Shown here: in pieces, positions 6,986-14,010 of the stretch
Layout of the letters: the number at the start of each line of letters is the position of its first letter
Numbering within the stretch: the stretch's first letter is position 1
Assembly (NCBI GenBank): GCA_001275005.1
Contig: JWZX01001694.1
Coordinates: forward strand, 1 to 14,859
Source of the DNA: Chrysochromulina tobinii
Lineage: Eukaryota > Haptophyta > Prymnesiales > Chrysochromulinaceae
Reading direction: 5' to 3'
DNA length: 14,859 bases
Translations under genes and position numbers: made by a program
Notes under the pieces: model-generated
What the model was told of the DNA's origin: nothing
What the model saw: only the letters and a program-made list of their open reading frames with translations
Databases searched by the model: none

Positions 6986-8332
6986 ATGTCAACGCACGCG
7001 TATCCTCTTGCCCGCGGCTGCGACGCACAGCTCAACTCGTGGTGCGACGCGAACTGTCCACACTACGGCACCCACGGCCCGCTGTTTGCTCGGCTCGACC
7101 GCGCCGAGAAAAATCCGAACGAGGCGTGGCGCTGCTATGCGCAGTCCACGTTGTCGCCCGATGGAGGGGTGTATGTGCGGGGTACAGACTACTGCACACG
7201 CGACGCGGAGCTGCGAAAGGTGCTGGACAATTGCGAGTTTTCTGGAATCGCAATGGTCTCCGTTGACGCCCAAGGTGCGCCTACGAAACTCAACCGTCCA
7301 CCTCCGCCTCCGCCAGTGCCGCCGACGCCTCGCCCGCCGCCGCCGAGCCCATCTGTGACGCCGCCAGTGCGCATTCCTGCCGCTGCTGCCGAGCCGGGCA
7401 GCAGCATTAGTTGGGACACCCGTCTGAACGCCGAGAAGTGCTGCCGCGCGCCGCTGTACATCAACAAATTCGTGGATCACCCAACCAACAAAGCACCGCA
7501 CTACGAGCACTTACCAGCCTTCATGCAGCTGCCGTCCGCGCTGAAGCTGCCGCGGCTCGAGGATTGCGCGGCGGAGCTGGTGGAGGGCGCGCTCTTCTGG
7601 GCGGCTTCGCTGTACACGAGCTCGTACGCAGCCAAGGCGCAGCGGCTCGTCACCAGCTGCGAAGCGTGGGGAGTGTGCTGCAACCCGGCGCTCATGCCCG
7701 ACGGGGCGCTCGAGGGTGTGCAAGGCGAAAACAAGGAGGGGTCATATGCGCTGCGCCACCGACTGATTGCGACGAAGCCGCTGTTCATCTACGAGGTTCT
7801 GCGACTCTCGCCACTGCCCCTCGCGTGGCTCGATGTCGACCTGGAATTTCACAGCTTCCCCACACTCTTCACACCCACAGCTTGGGCAGATGTTCCCAGC
7901 TGGGATGGGCGGACGCCTGCGACGGCAAACGCACCCGCGCCGCGGGACGTGCTGCTATGGAACTGGCAGGCGCCTGTGCCGTTCTTCGAGGGGCGGCGGC
8001 TCAAGATGGCGAGCGGTGTGGCGTGGTTCAACAAGACGGCACCCGCTGAGGCGCTCCTGCTGGCGTGGTCCGAGGCGATGGCTTACGAGCTCAACGTGGC
8101 TGCGCCCGATGACCAAGTGATGGATCTGCTCGTGAACGAGGATCGCTGGATCGACCGCGTGGCCTTTGGCTGGTTGCCGGAGAGCTACCTGCGCATGATG
8201 CCGCGGCACGCTCACATTGTGCCGGTCATCGACCACGACCGGGGCGGCCCCGTGAGCCAAAAGGGGAGGAACAGCCCTATCGATCCCGTGCTGCCGCCCA
8301 AGAAGCCCATTGGACCGAAGGTCATCGCCTGA
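6986..8332 (+). CDS. Putative GT-A-type glycosyltransferase with Cys-containing N-terminal domain
   Basis: The first ATG gives 448 residues; the frame is open upstream to a TGA at 6878 without another ATG, so an earlier exon is possible. The N-terminal part (GCDAQLNSWCDANCPH...ARLD...AWRCYA..TLSPDG...DYCTRDAELRKVLDNC) is a compact Cys-rich domain; a polyproline linker follows (about 7297-7350). The C-terminal domain has LAWLDVDLEF (DVD at 7832-7840), a DXD-type metal/nucleotide-sugar motif, then KMASGVAWFNKT, APDDQVMD (8105-8122) and FGWLPE.YLRMMPRH....PVIDHDRG. This order resembles the nucleotide-diphospho-sugar transferase family (Pfam PF03407 type), in which DxD binds metal and sugar nucleotide and a DQ motif follows. 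A Golgi or secreted location would be expected, but no signal peptide or anchor is visible from this start, supporting a missing exon. Substrate unknown. Confidence 0.6.
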   Translation: MSTHAYPLARGCDAQLNSWCDANCPHYGTHGPLFARLDRAEKNPNEAWRCYAQSTLSPDGGVYVRGTDYCTRDAELRKVLDNCEFSGIAMVSVDAQGAPTKLNRPPPPPPVPPTPRPPPPSPSVTPPVRIPAAAAEPGSSISWDTRLNAEKCCRAPLYINKFVDHPTNKAPHYEHLPAFMQLPSALKLPRLEDCAAELVEGALFWAASLYTSSYAAKAQRLVTSCEAWGVCCNPALMPDGALEGVQGENKEGSYALRHRLIATKPLFIYEVLRLSPLPLAWLDVDLEFHSFPTLFTPTAWADVPSWDGRTPATANAPAPRDVLLWNWQAPVPFFEGRRLKMASGVAWFNKTAPAEALLLAWSEAMAYELNVAAPDDQVMDLLVNEDRWIDRVAFGWLPESYLRMMPRHAHIVPVIDHDRGGPVSQKGRNSPIDPVLPPKKPIGPKVIA

Positions 8333-8622
8333 TCGTGCTGAGCGCCACCCAGCACGCACCTAAAGACCGAGCCCACGGTGCGCGGCGAGGGTCGGCGAGC
8401 TAAACTAACGAGATGTGGGGAGAGCACAGATCGAGATGACGATCTGACGAATTTGTAGCTGGGGCGGGTCCGCGGGACGCGGCCGGCGGGGTACCACACT
8501 CATCTTAACGTTAGGGGGGTAAACGAGTCGCTGGGGTGTCAGCATCAGGAGTACCATGGAGCACTCTGTGTGGGGTGAACAACGCACACGGAGCGTTGTG
8601 CTGGGCGCCCGAGAACATCAAC

Positions 8623-9321
8623 ATGGGCAAGCCCCACGCTGCCTCCCACCACGCGGCCGGTGACTACGATATCTATTTGCTCGCACAGTCCTGGAGCGCT
8701 CACTTTTGCTGCCAGCACGCCGACAAATGCCACACTGTGCCGTGGGCTTTTTCGGCCAACCACCTGAGCCTGCATGGGCTGTGGCCAGGCTTCACGATGC
8801 CGCGGTCTGGTGGCGAGACCTTCCCAGAAAATTGCTCCACCAAGGCCAAGCTCGTGCAGGAGGCGATGCCGCGCGACTACATCGACCTCGCACCTTCGTA
8901 CACGACCTGGAATGCGACCAAGCACCAAGCCGAGGTCGGCGGCCTCGCCAAGCACGAGTGGCTCAAGCACGGTACATGCAGCGGGCTTAGCCCAGACGGC
9001 TACTTTGCGGAGGCGCTGCGTGCTTTCTCGCTGCTTCCGGGCGACCGGGGCACGCCCGAGCTCATCAAGGCAAATGTGGGCGGCAGCGTGAGCGCCGCGG
9101 CGCTGCGATCGAGCTACGCAAAGCGCGTTGCTATCAAGGCCGACCGTGGGTGCAACCTGAGCGAGGTGACCGCGTGCTTTTCTAAGCTGCCGGATGGCCG
9201 CATCGACGCGCAGGTTGATTGCCCCGATCACGTAATGAGGGGCCGCGACTCGCCCAATTGCTCGACGATCCGAATCAACCAGCTGGGGCAATGCATGCTG
9301 GACGCCAAGAAGAAGAGATGA
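8623..9321 (+). CDS. Ribonuclease T2 family protein (5' end uncertain)
   Basis: From the first in-frame ATG the product has 232 residues; the frame is open back to 8509 without another ATG. Both catalytic signatures are intact: LHGLWPGF with the first catalytic His (8773-8775), and KHEWLKHGTC (8950-8979) with the Glu and second His. Further family marks are YDIYLLAQSW at the N-terminus, WNAT, and the late GCN..EVTACF pattern with paired cysteines. Established for the family: endonucleolytic cleavage of single-stranded RNA through a 2',3'-cyclic phosphate, usually in the secretory path, vacuole or outside the cell, with roles in phosphate recovery and rRNA turnover. Several N-x-S/T sites (for example ENCST, WNAT, CNLS, PNCST) and many Cys fit secretion, yet no signal peptide precedes the domain; an upstream exon is the simplest reason. 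Confidence 0.88.
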   Translation: MGKPHAASHHAAGDYDIYLLAQSWSAHFCCQHADKCHTVPWAFSANHLSLHGLWPGFTMPRSGGETFPENCSTKAKLVQEAMPRDYIDLAPSYTTWNATKHQAEVGGLAKHEWLKHGTCSGLSPDGYFAEALRAFSLLPGDRGTPELIKANVGGSVSAAALRSSYAKRVAIKADRGCNLSEVTACFSKLPDGRIDAQVDCPDHVMRGRDSPNCSTIRINQLGQCMLDAKKKR

Positions 9322-9858
9322 AACCTTCCCAACCGCCCGGTCGGGTGCGGAGGCGCAGCAGACTCGACGGAGCATGGTCCATGCGACCCATGTCATGATT
9401 GCGTTCGAGTGAACGCGGCGCGTGCTTCAAAGGCAAAGGGTCATGTTGAGTTGGCGACGTTCGTCAGATCGTCACACTGCCATTAATAAATTGCCATCCC
9501 GGAGCACGGCCAGATCCGGCGCGGGTCGCGGGTTGCTACGGGGGCCGCGCGCGGCGCGCGCGCGCGTTTTCGTGACGACCACCATACGCACAGCGCACAG
9601 GCGGCTACGTCGCCTACGAAAGCGTCGAAAGTAACGAAATATGTACGAAGCCGAACGAATTAGACCGGATATCGACTTACATTTTTCCGTTTGAGCAACA
9701 GCAACACCTCCCGCGTGCTCGATCTGTGTTCCGACCCGCACGAAAAGTCGTGCACGAGCCCACGCCTTGGCACGCCCGGGCGAACACCAAAGGCTGGCAC
9801 TCGCGGGAAGGCCGAACATTCATCGCCACGCCCAGTGGGCCACGGCTCGAACGATCCC
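9322..9858. other. Convergent intergenic region between RNase T2 and WDR43 genes
   Basis: No gene recognised. An AATAAA lies at 9485-9490, 164 bases past the RNase T2 stop, and could be a polyadenylation signal, although its use in this organism is unknown. A run of alternating C and G covers 9546-9566. A lower-GC stretch around 9610-9670 repeats short CGAA/ACGAA words several times. Downstream the sequence passes into the repeat array next to the WDR43 stop codon. Confidence 0.5.
9546..9566. repeat. Alternating CG tract
   Basis: Twenty-one bases of alternating C and G with one break (GG at 9553-9554). Such tracts can adopt Z-DNA under supercoiling. It lies between two convergent genes, where transcription from both sides would build up supercoils; a functional role is inference only. 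Confidence 0.7.
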
Positions 9859-9999
9859 GTCCTCAGAAGTCATAACCGAGAAATCCTCAGCAGTCCTCAG
9901 CAGCCCTCAGAAAAGACCTCAGCAGTCCTCATAAGTCCTCTGAGAAGTCCTCAGCAGTCCTCACAAGTCCTCAGAAAAGTCCTCAGCAGTCCACAGACG
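9859..9999. repeat. Degenerate 10-bp minisatellite next to the WDR43 stop codon
   Basis: About thirteen degenerate units, mostly GTCCTCAGCA or GTCCTCAGAA on the plus strand with 10-, 12- or 14-base variants (extra AA or GA). In the sense of the WDR43 gene the unit is close to TGCTGAGGAC and starts within 20 bases after the stop codon, so it probably lies in the 3' UTR. It is not in phase with any protein and encodes nothing recognisable. The same gene also has a distinct 10-bp array in its intron. Confidence 0.85.
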
Positions 10000-10016
10000 T
10001 CGGGCCGCTGCGGCGC

Positions 10017-12393
10017 TCAGAAGTCGACATCGTCGTCGTCATCGCCGTCCTCGTCCATGCCAAAGTCGTCTTCACCCTCCAGATCCTCGTCCTCGTCGTC
10101 CTCGTCGTCCTCGTCGTCCTCGTCCTCGTCCTCGTCCTCCTCCTCGCCACCGTCCTCTCCCTCCTCGGCCGCGCCGCGCGCCGCAGCTTCCTCTTCCTCG
10201 AGTCCCTCGTCGAACGTCAGGGCGGGATCTGACAGCGCGTGGGACTGGTCGCTACGCGACGCCGCCTGCTGCGCCACCAGCTGCGACTGGAGCATCTGCA
10301 TACGACCTACTAGCTTGAGAAGTGGCTTGAAGGCCGCGAGCCGCTCATCGATGAGCTGATAGAGCGGCGTGAGCATCGGCAGCAGCGTGGGGCACGCCAT
10401 CAAGTAGGCCGCGTGCTGCGCCAAGAGAGCTCGCAGCCAAGAAGCAAGGGAGGCGACGCGCGCCGGCTTGCCCTGCACGCGATAGAGCACCGCCTCGAGG
10501 AACGGGAGCACCACGTTCGTGGGGAGGCGCGCGACGGTCGAGGTGATCGTCGCCGCGTCTTGGGTCTGTAGTGCCTCGTCCAGCATCGCGGCATCGCCAT
10601 TCTGCAACGCCTGTACGAGGAGAGAGACCTGCGACGCCGTGGTGGGCTGGCGCTTCGTGGCGATGCGTGCGCCGCCGTTCGCACCGAGGCCGCTCGCGTC
10701 GCCGTTCGGTGCTCCGGCTTCCAATGCGGCGAGCCGCTGACCAAACGTGGGCAGCCCGCCGATCTCGAGGGACACCTCCTCTCCCTCTCCCTCCTCTCCC
10801 TCGTTGGGCGCGGCTCCCTCGGCATGGGGACCCGCGGCGGCCGCGGGGACTGCCGCTGCGCCATCCTCCTCGTCCTTGTCGTCGTCGGGAGCGCTGCCGA
10901 CACCTTCGGCACCTGCGGCACGGCGCTTGCGAATCAGAGGCAATCAGAGGCAATCAGAGGCAATCAGATGCAATCAGATGCAATCAGATGCAATCAGAGG
11001 CAATCAGAGGCGATCAGAGGTTATCAGAGGCAATCAGAGGCAATTGACGAGACTCACCTGCGGCACGTCGCTTGCCCATGGCCGGTAGCGCCGTGTCCAT
11101 CGCTCCAAGAAGAGGAGCTTCACGCGAGCGCTTGGCTTTGGCCGCCGCCTTGCCGCCGGCACTCCCGGCCGCCACGCTGCCCTCGGCGAAGAGCCCCTCG
11201 GCCAGCCGCGGCAGCTCGACGCGCGCGCGCCACGTGCCATCGGGCTGCACGAGGCGCGTCGTGACGAGCGTCGGCTTCACCTGCGATCCATATGCGACGA
11301 GGAGAGCACTGCCGCCCTCGGTGAACGTCGCTTGAAAGATCCGCTGAGGGTCGTGATCTCCCTTGTGATCTCCCGGAGCCTGCATTCCACCGCCGCCGCC
11401 GACGCTCCGGCCCTTGGCCTCAGCCGCGGGTGCGGCCGGTGGAGCCACCAGCACTTGGCACGGTGCGATCGCGGGCAGCAGCGGCTGCAGCCCTGCAGCC
11501 CCTGCAGCCGCCCCGCCGCCGCTCCGTGGCTTTCTCATCTTCTTCCCCTTCGGTGGGAAGACGGCGGCTGCGTCGAGTCTCCAGACGCTCACAACACCTG
11601 CGGCGCTGAGGGCGAGCAGCATGTAGGACGTCGGCGGCGCGCCGTCGGCCTCGTCGCCGGCCTCGGCCTCGGCCTCGGCGAAGGCGAGCTGCACGATCGT
11701 GGTTTCGAGAGCCAGGGTCTGCACGCACGGGGAGCTCTCACCGCCCTCGGCCTCGGCCGCGCTCAGGGCCGACGGCGAGACGCGCCAGATGGAAACGTGC
11801 CGGTCGCTCGCGGACGAGGCGGCCAGCTGGCTGTCCGGCGACATGCACAGGCATGTCACGCGGCTCGCATGGCCAGGCACCTTGCCCGCACGCTTCCACG
11901 TGTCACGGCGGACGAGGCGCAGCGCGGAGCTCGCGAGCAGCAGGTGCTCGCCGCTCGAGGTGGGGAGCAGACGTTGCACCGCAGCCTGGCCCGACGCGTA
12001 TGTGTGAAGCAGCTGACCGCCAGGCAGGCTCCACACGAGCACCTGCCTATCGAGAGCGCACGAGAACAAGGACTGGCCGGTGCTCTCGAAGGCGACGTCG
12101 GTGACCGCTTGCGTGTGGCCGCGCAGCTCCTTCACGATGCGACCGAGCTGCAGATCCCAGAGGATGACCGCGCCAGAATCGGCGCCGAGCGCGAGGAAGC
12201 CGCCCGCGCGGCCTCCTCTGCCGCCATCCGCCGAAGGACGCCACGCGATGCAGGTCCACTGCACGGCCAGGTGCGTCGGCCGCGCGTGCTGCTGCACGAG
12301 CGCACTGCTCGCTGCGTCCCAGACCGCGAGCAGGCCGTCCACGGAAACGGTCGCGAGCTGCTGCCGCTCGCTGTCGAAGGCGACGAGCGCCAT
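10017..12393 (-). CDS. WDR43/UTP5-like SSU processome protein, two exons
   Basis: Model: exon 1 12393-11058, intron 11057-10913, exon 2 10912-10017 including TGA. The joined frame encodes 743 residues. Start is the first ATG of the open frame (AAGATGGCG). Residues 1 to about 250 carry WD40-type repeats (DGLLAVWD, SGAVILWDLQLGR..KELRGHTQAVTDVAF, DRQVLVWSL, GHASRVTCL..DRHVSIWRV, GVVSVWRL). An Ala/Lys-rich linker with GKRRAAG crosses the splice junction. Residues about 536-660 match an Utp12 domain (SQVSLLVQALQNGDAAMLDEAL, LPFLEAVLYRV..., WLRALLAQHAAYL, LYQLIDERL). The tail from about 675 is almost all Asp and Glu, typical of nucleolar proteins. WD40 followed by Utp12 is the architecture of Utp5/WDR43, a subunit of the t-UTP/UtpA complex that loads on nascent pre-rRNA for 18S maturation. 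Other Utp12-family proteins (Utp4 partners, Utp12, Utp13) are longer or have two propellers, so UTP5 fits best. Confidence 0.85.
10910..10930 (-). repeat. Direct repeat, copy at the WDR43 intron acceptor
   Basis: In gene sense this 21-bp segment reads GCAAGCGCCGTGCCGCAG followed by GTG. It matches the segment at 11055-11075 at 20 of 21 positions, 145 bases away. The cut AG|GT lies inside both copies. Confidence 0.95.
10913..11057 (-). other. WDR43 intron, 145 bp, phase 1, minisatellite-filled
   Basis: Donor CAG|GTGAGT (GT at 11057-11056), acceptor GCCGCAG| with G at 10913. Removal joins the two open frames as G|GT Gly. Without splicing exon 1 stops at ASDNL within the repeat. The interior is 11 units of a 10-bp repeat, and both boundaries lie in copies of one 21-bp sequence. 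Confidence 0.88.
10931..11040. repeat. 10-bp minisatellite, 11 units
   Basis: Eleven exact-length units, consensus CAATCAGAGG on the plus strand (CCTCTGATTG in gene sense). Variants are GAATCAGAGG (first), three CAATCAGATG in a row, CGATCAGAGG and TTATCAGAGG; a partial unit CAATT follows. It fills most of the WDR43 intron. Clustering of the three variant units suggests past local duplication of units. Confidence 0.97.
11055..11075 (-). repeat. Direct repeat, copy at the WDR43 intron donor
   Basis: In gene sense GCAAGCGACGTGCCGCAG then GTG; this copy codes for GKRRAAG at the end of exon 1 and provides the donor G|GTGAGT. The single difference from the acceptor copy is A versus C at the eighth base. 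Confidence 0.95.
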
Positions 12394-12883
12394 CTTGTCA
12401 ATGGCCCCACGTTTTCGGCTGCGACGTCGACGAGGAGAGCGAAGAGAGGCAAAGGCGCCGAAGTGGGCGCTTCATTCGACTGTGCACCACGACTTTGCAC
12501 CAATTCTTGGGGTTTGAGTCCCGACACACAGCACACACACCAATGCGCCCGGTGGCCACCTTCCTAGATCTCAACGCACACAACGGGACACCCGCCGCGC
12601 GATGCATGCTTGTCATTCTCCGTACGCAGGCATGGCAAGGATGACGATCGGGCACAGCACAAGTCTCAAGTCCGGAGACTGTCAGATTCACGCCCTTCGA
12701 GTCTCCGCTCGGCGATCTCTGAGTGCGCTCGTGGGCTCATGGCCCCGCATGCACGGCCCCGCCAAACCTCCTACAGCGCCCGACGGCAAGTCATCTGAAG
12801 TGTGAAGTCAGCTGCCCCTCGAGTCCATGGCTTCGCTCACTGCGAGGGTCGGCCGGCGCCCACTGTGTCCTGTGCGCCCTCTA
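12394..12883. other. Intergenic region between WDR43 and TVP15-like genes
   Basis: No gene supported. It should hold the promoter and leader of WDR43 and the 3' UTR of the upstream membrane-protein gene, both on the minus strand. Several small open frames on both strands lack protein-like character. No repeat array or RNA gene was seen. Its last three bases (12881-12883) are the TAG of the neighbouring gene. Confidence 0.5.
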
Positions 12884-13625
12884 TGTTCTGTTCTGTGAGA
12901 AGAACGGGTTGTCTGTCGCGCCGCCGCTCGGCGGTGGCGCCGGAGCGCCGCTTTTGGCCATGGACCCTTGCGCCTTGGCCATCCATGACGCACCTTGCAG
13001 GGCTTGCGAGGGTGTGATGGTGATGGACGGGAATGATGTTGATCCGCCGGTCGGCACGGTCTGTGCGCGGGCCCCGCCACCAGCCGCCTCGGCGTCCTCG
13101 CTCTTTTTGGCGCACTTGAAGCCGAAGGCCAGATCGACGAAGCCGACGAAACTGCACGCGATGCAGGCAGCAACTGACGTGAAGCACGATGCCGCATTGG
13201 CGCCAGTTTCGCAGTCTATGGAGTTGGTGCCCACGAAGACGTAAAAGATGGCGCGAAGGAACCAGTGCGACATGAAACCGAAGCGGCGTACAAAGTACTT
13301 CTCCAACTTGAACTGCACGGAGAGGATCAGAACGCCGAAGATGATATTCCAGATCGAGCGTATGATCTTGAAAGGGTTGGGAAGGGGGATGAGGTTGGTG
13401 ATAATGCCGACGACGCCAGCTGCTACCACGACTCCACCTGCGAAGCGCTCATCGCGGACGCGGCGAGAGATGCGTTCCGTGCTAGTGAGCATTCAATTCA
13501 TTCGTTTCCGCGTTACGGATCGGCAGGGCTGAGCACACACCCGCGGCCCCGTTGAGCATTGTCTTCAACTTGTCGAGGCCGTCCCACGTGCAACAATAAT
13601 ACTTACACTTCGCAATCGGAGACAT
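12881..13625 (-). CDS. COPI-associated / TVP15-like Golgi membrane protein, two exons
   Basis: Model: exon 1 13625-13541, intron 13540-13438, exon 2 13437-12881 with TAG; 213 residues. The ATG at 13625 has a strong context (GCCGCCATG). Splicing G|GT rebuilds a continuous first membrane helix (MLNGAAGGVVVAAGVVGIITNLI, about residues 23-45). Three more follow: FKIIRSIWNIIFGVLILSVQF (51-71), WFLRAIFYVFVGTNSI (87-102) and FTSVAACIACSFVGFVDLAFGF (114-135). The remaining tail is Ser/Pro/Ala-rich and probably cytosolic. Four short helices, a phenylalanine-rich second helix and the R.IFYVF.G pattern fit the COPI-associated protein family (PF08507 type; Tvp15 in yeast), found in Golgi membranes with a poorly known part in vesicle traffic. 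Without the intron an ATG at 13492 would give 203 residues lacking a normal start context. A second donor is possible (see findings). Confidence 0.65.
13438..13540 (-). other. TVP15-like gene intron, 103 bp, phase 1
   Basis: Donor G|GTGTGT at 13540-13539 and acceptor TTCGCAG with G at 13438. The exon 1 frame would otherwise end at a TAG around 13482-13484 after NELNAH. A stronger-looking donor, GTAAGT at 13606-13601, is in the same phase and would make the intron 169 bp, dropping 22 residues. Confidence 0.65.
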
Positions 13626-14010
13626 GGCGGCGCCGTGCAGCCCGCCGAGAGAGTGAGCGTGAGTGCAGCCACCCGTCAATTGGCTCGAAGTTCATTCACA
13701 GTTCACACCTCCGTTCTTCTCAATAATGGTCATATGGCCCGTGGTCACTGAGGGTTGTTGGCGGTCGGCTAATAAGGGTCAATACACTTGAGACACCGAG
13801 ACCGATCGCGCGTGTCGGGAAATTCAGACCGGGGGCGGGAGGGAGGGCGAGACGAGAGTCAGAGCCGTCACGCCGGGCGCGAGACTGTTGCGGTCCAGTG
13901 CATGGCGGGGGCGCTCGTCCCAAGCGGAACCCCGAGGGAGGGCAAGGTTCCTCGTGATCGATGCGAGATCGATGCTCGCTCAGTCCGCCAGGCTGATCGC
14001 GGCCCCTCCG
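13626..14010. other. Intergenic region between NDUFS4 and TVP15-like genes
   Basis: Must hold the NDUFS4 3' UTR and the promoter of the TVP15-like gene. It has a relatively AT-rich patch near 13690-13800 and a purine-rich plus-strand stretch near 13830-13860 (GGGCGGGAGGGAGGGCGAGACG). No gene, RNA or repeat array is supported; the unspliced continuation of the NDUFS4 frame through here (to 13868) is not considered coding. Confidence 0.5.

Noticed and set aside
8545-9396. 283-residue minus-strand open frame opposite RNase T2
   Set aside because: Shadow; no recognisable domain, and the plus strand has both RNase T2 catalytic motifs.
9485-9490. AATAAA as a firm polyadenylation signal of RNase T2
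   Set aside because: A single hexamer in an organism whose signal is unknown to me; mentioned only within the intergenic entry.
10931-11040. CRISPR-like array
   Set aside because: Units are 10 bp and contiguous with no spacers, in eukaryotic sequence; a minisatellite.
10747-11264. Open frames through the intronic repeat giving a repeated AIRGNQRQSE peptide on the plus strand
   Set aside because: The peptide repeat is only translation of the 10-bp minisatellite, which lies in a well-supported intron of the minus-strand gene.
11332-12567. 411-residue open frame on the plus strand opposite WDR43 exon 1
   Set aside because: It is the antisense shadow of a GC-rich coding exon: Arg/Ala/His-rich, no domain pattern, non-ATG-like context, while the minus strand shows clear WD40 repeats.
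12881-13492. Single-exon 203-residue version of the TVP15-like gene starting at ATG 13492
   Set aside because: Its first 18 residues (MLTSTERISRRVRDERFA) would come from intron sequence, and the ATG lacks the strong context of 13625; splicing restores a complete first helix.
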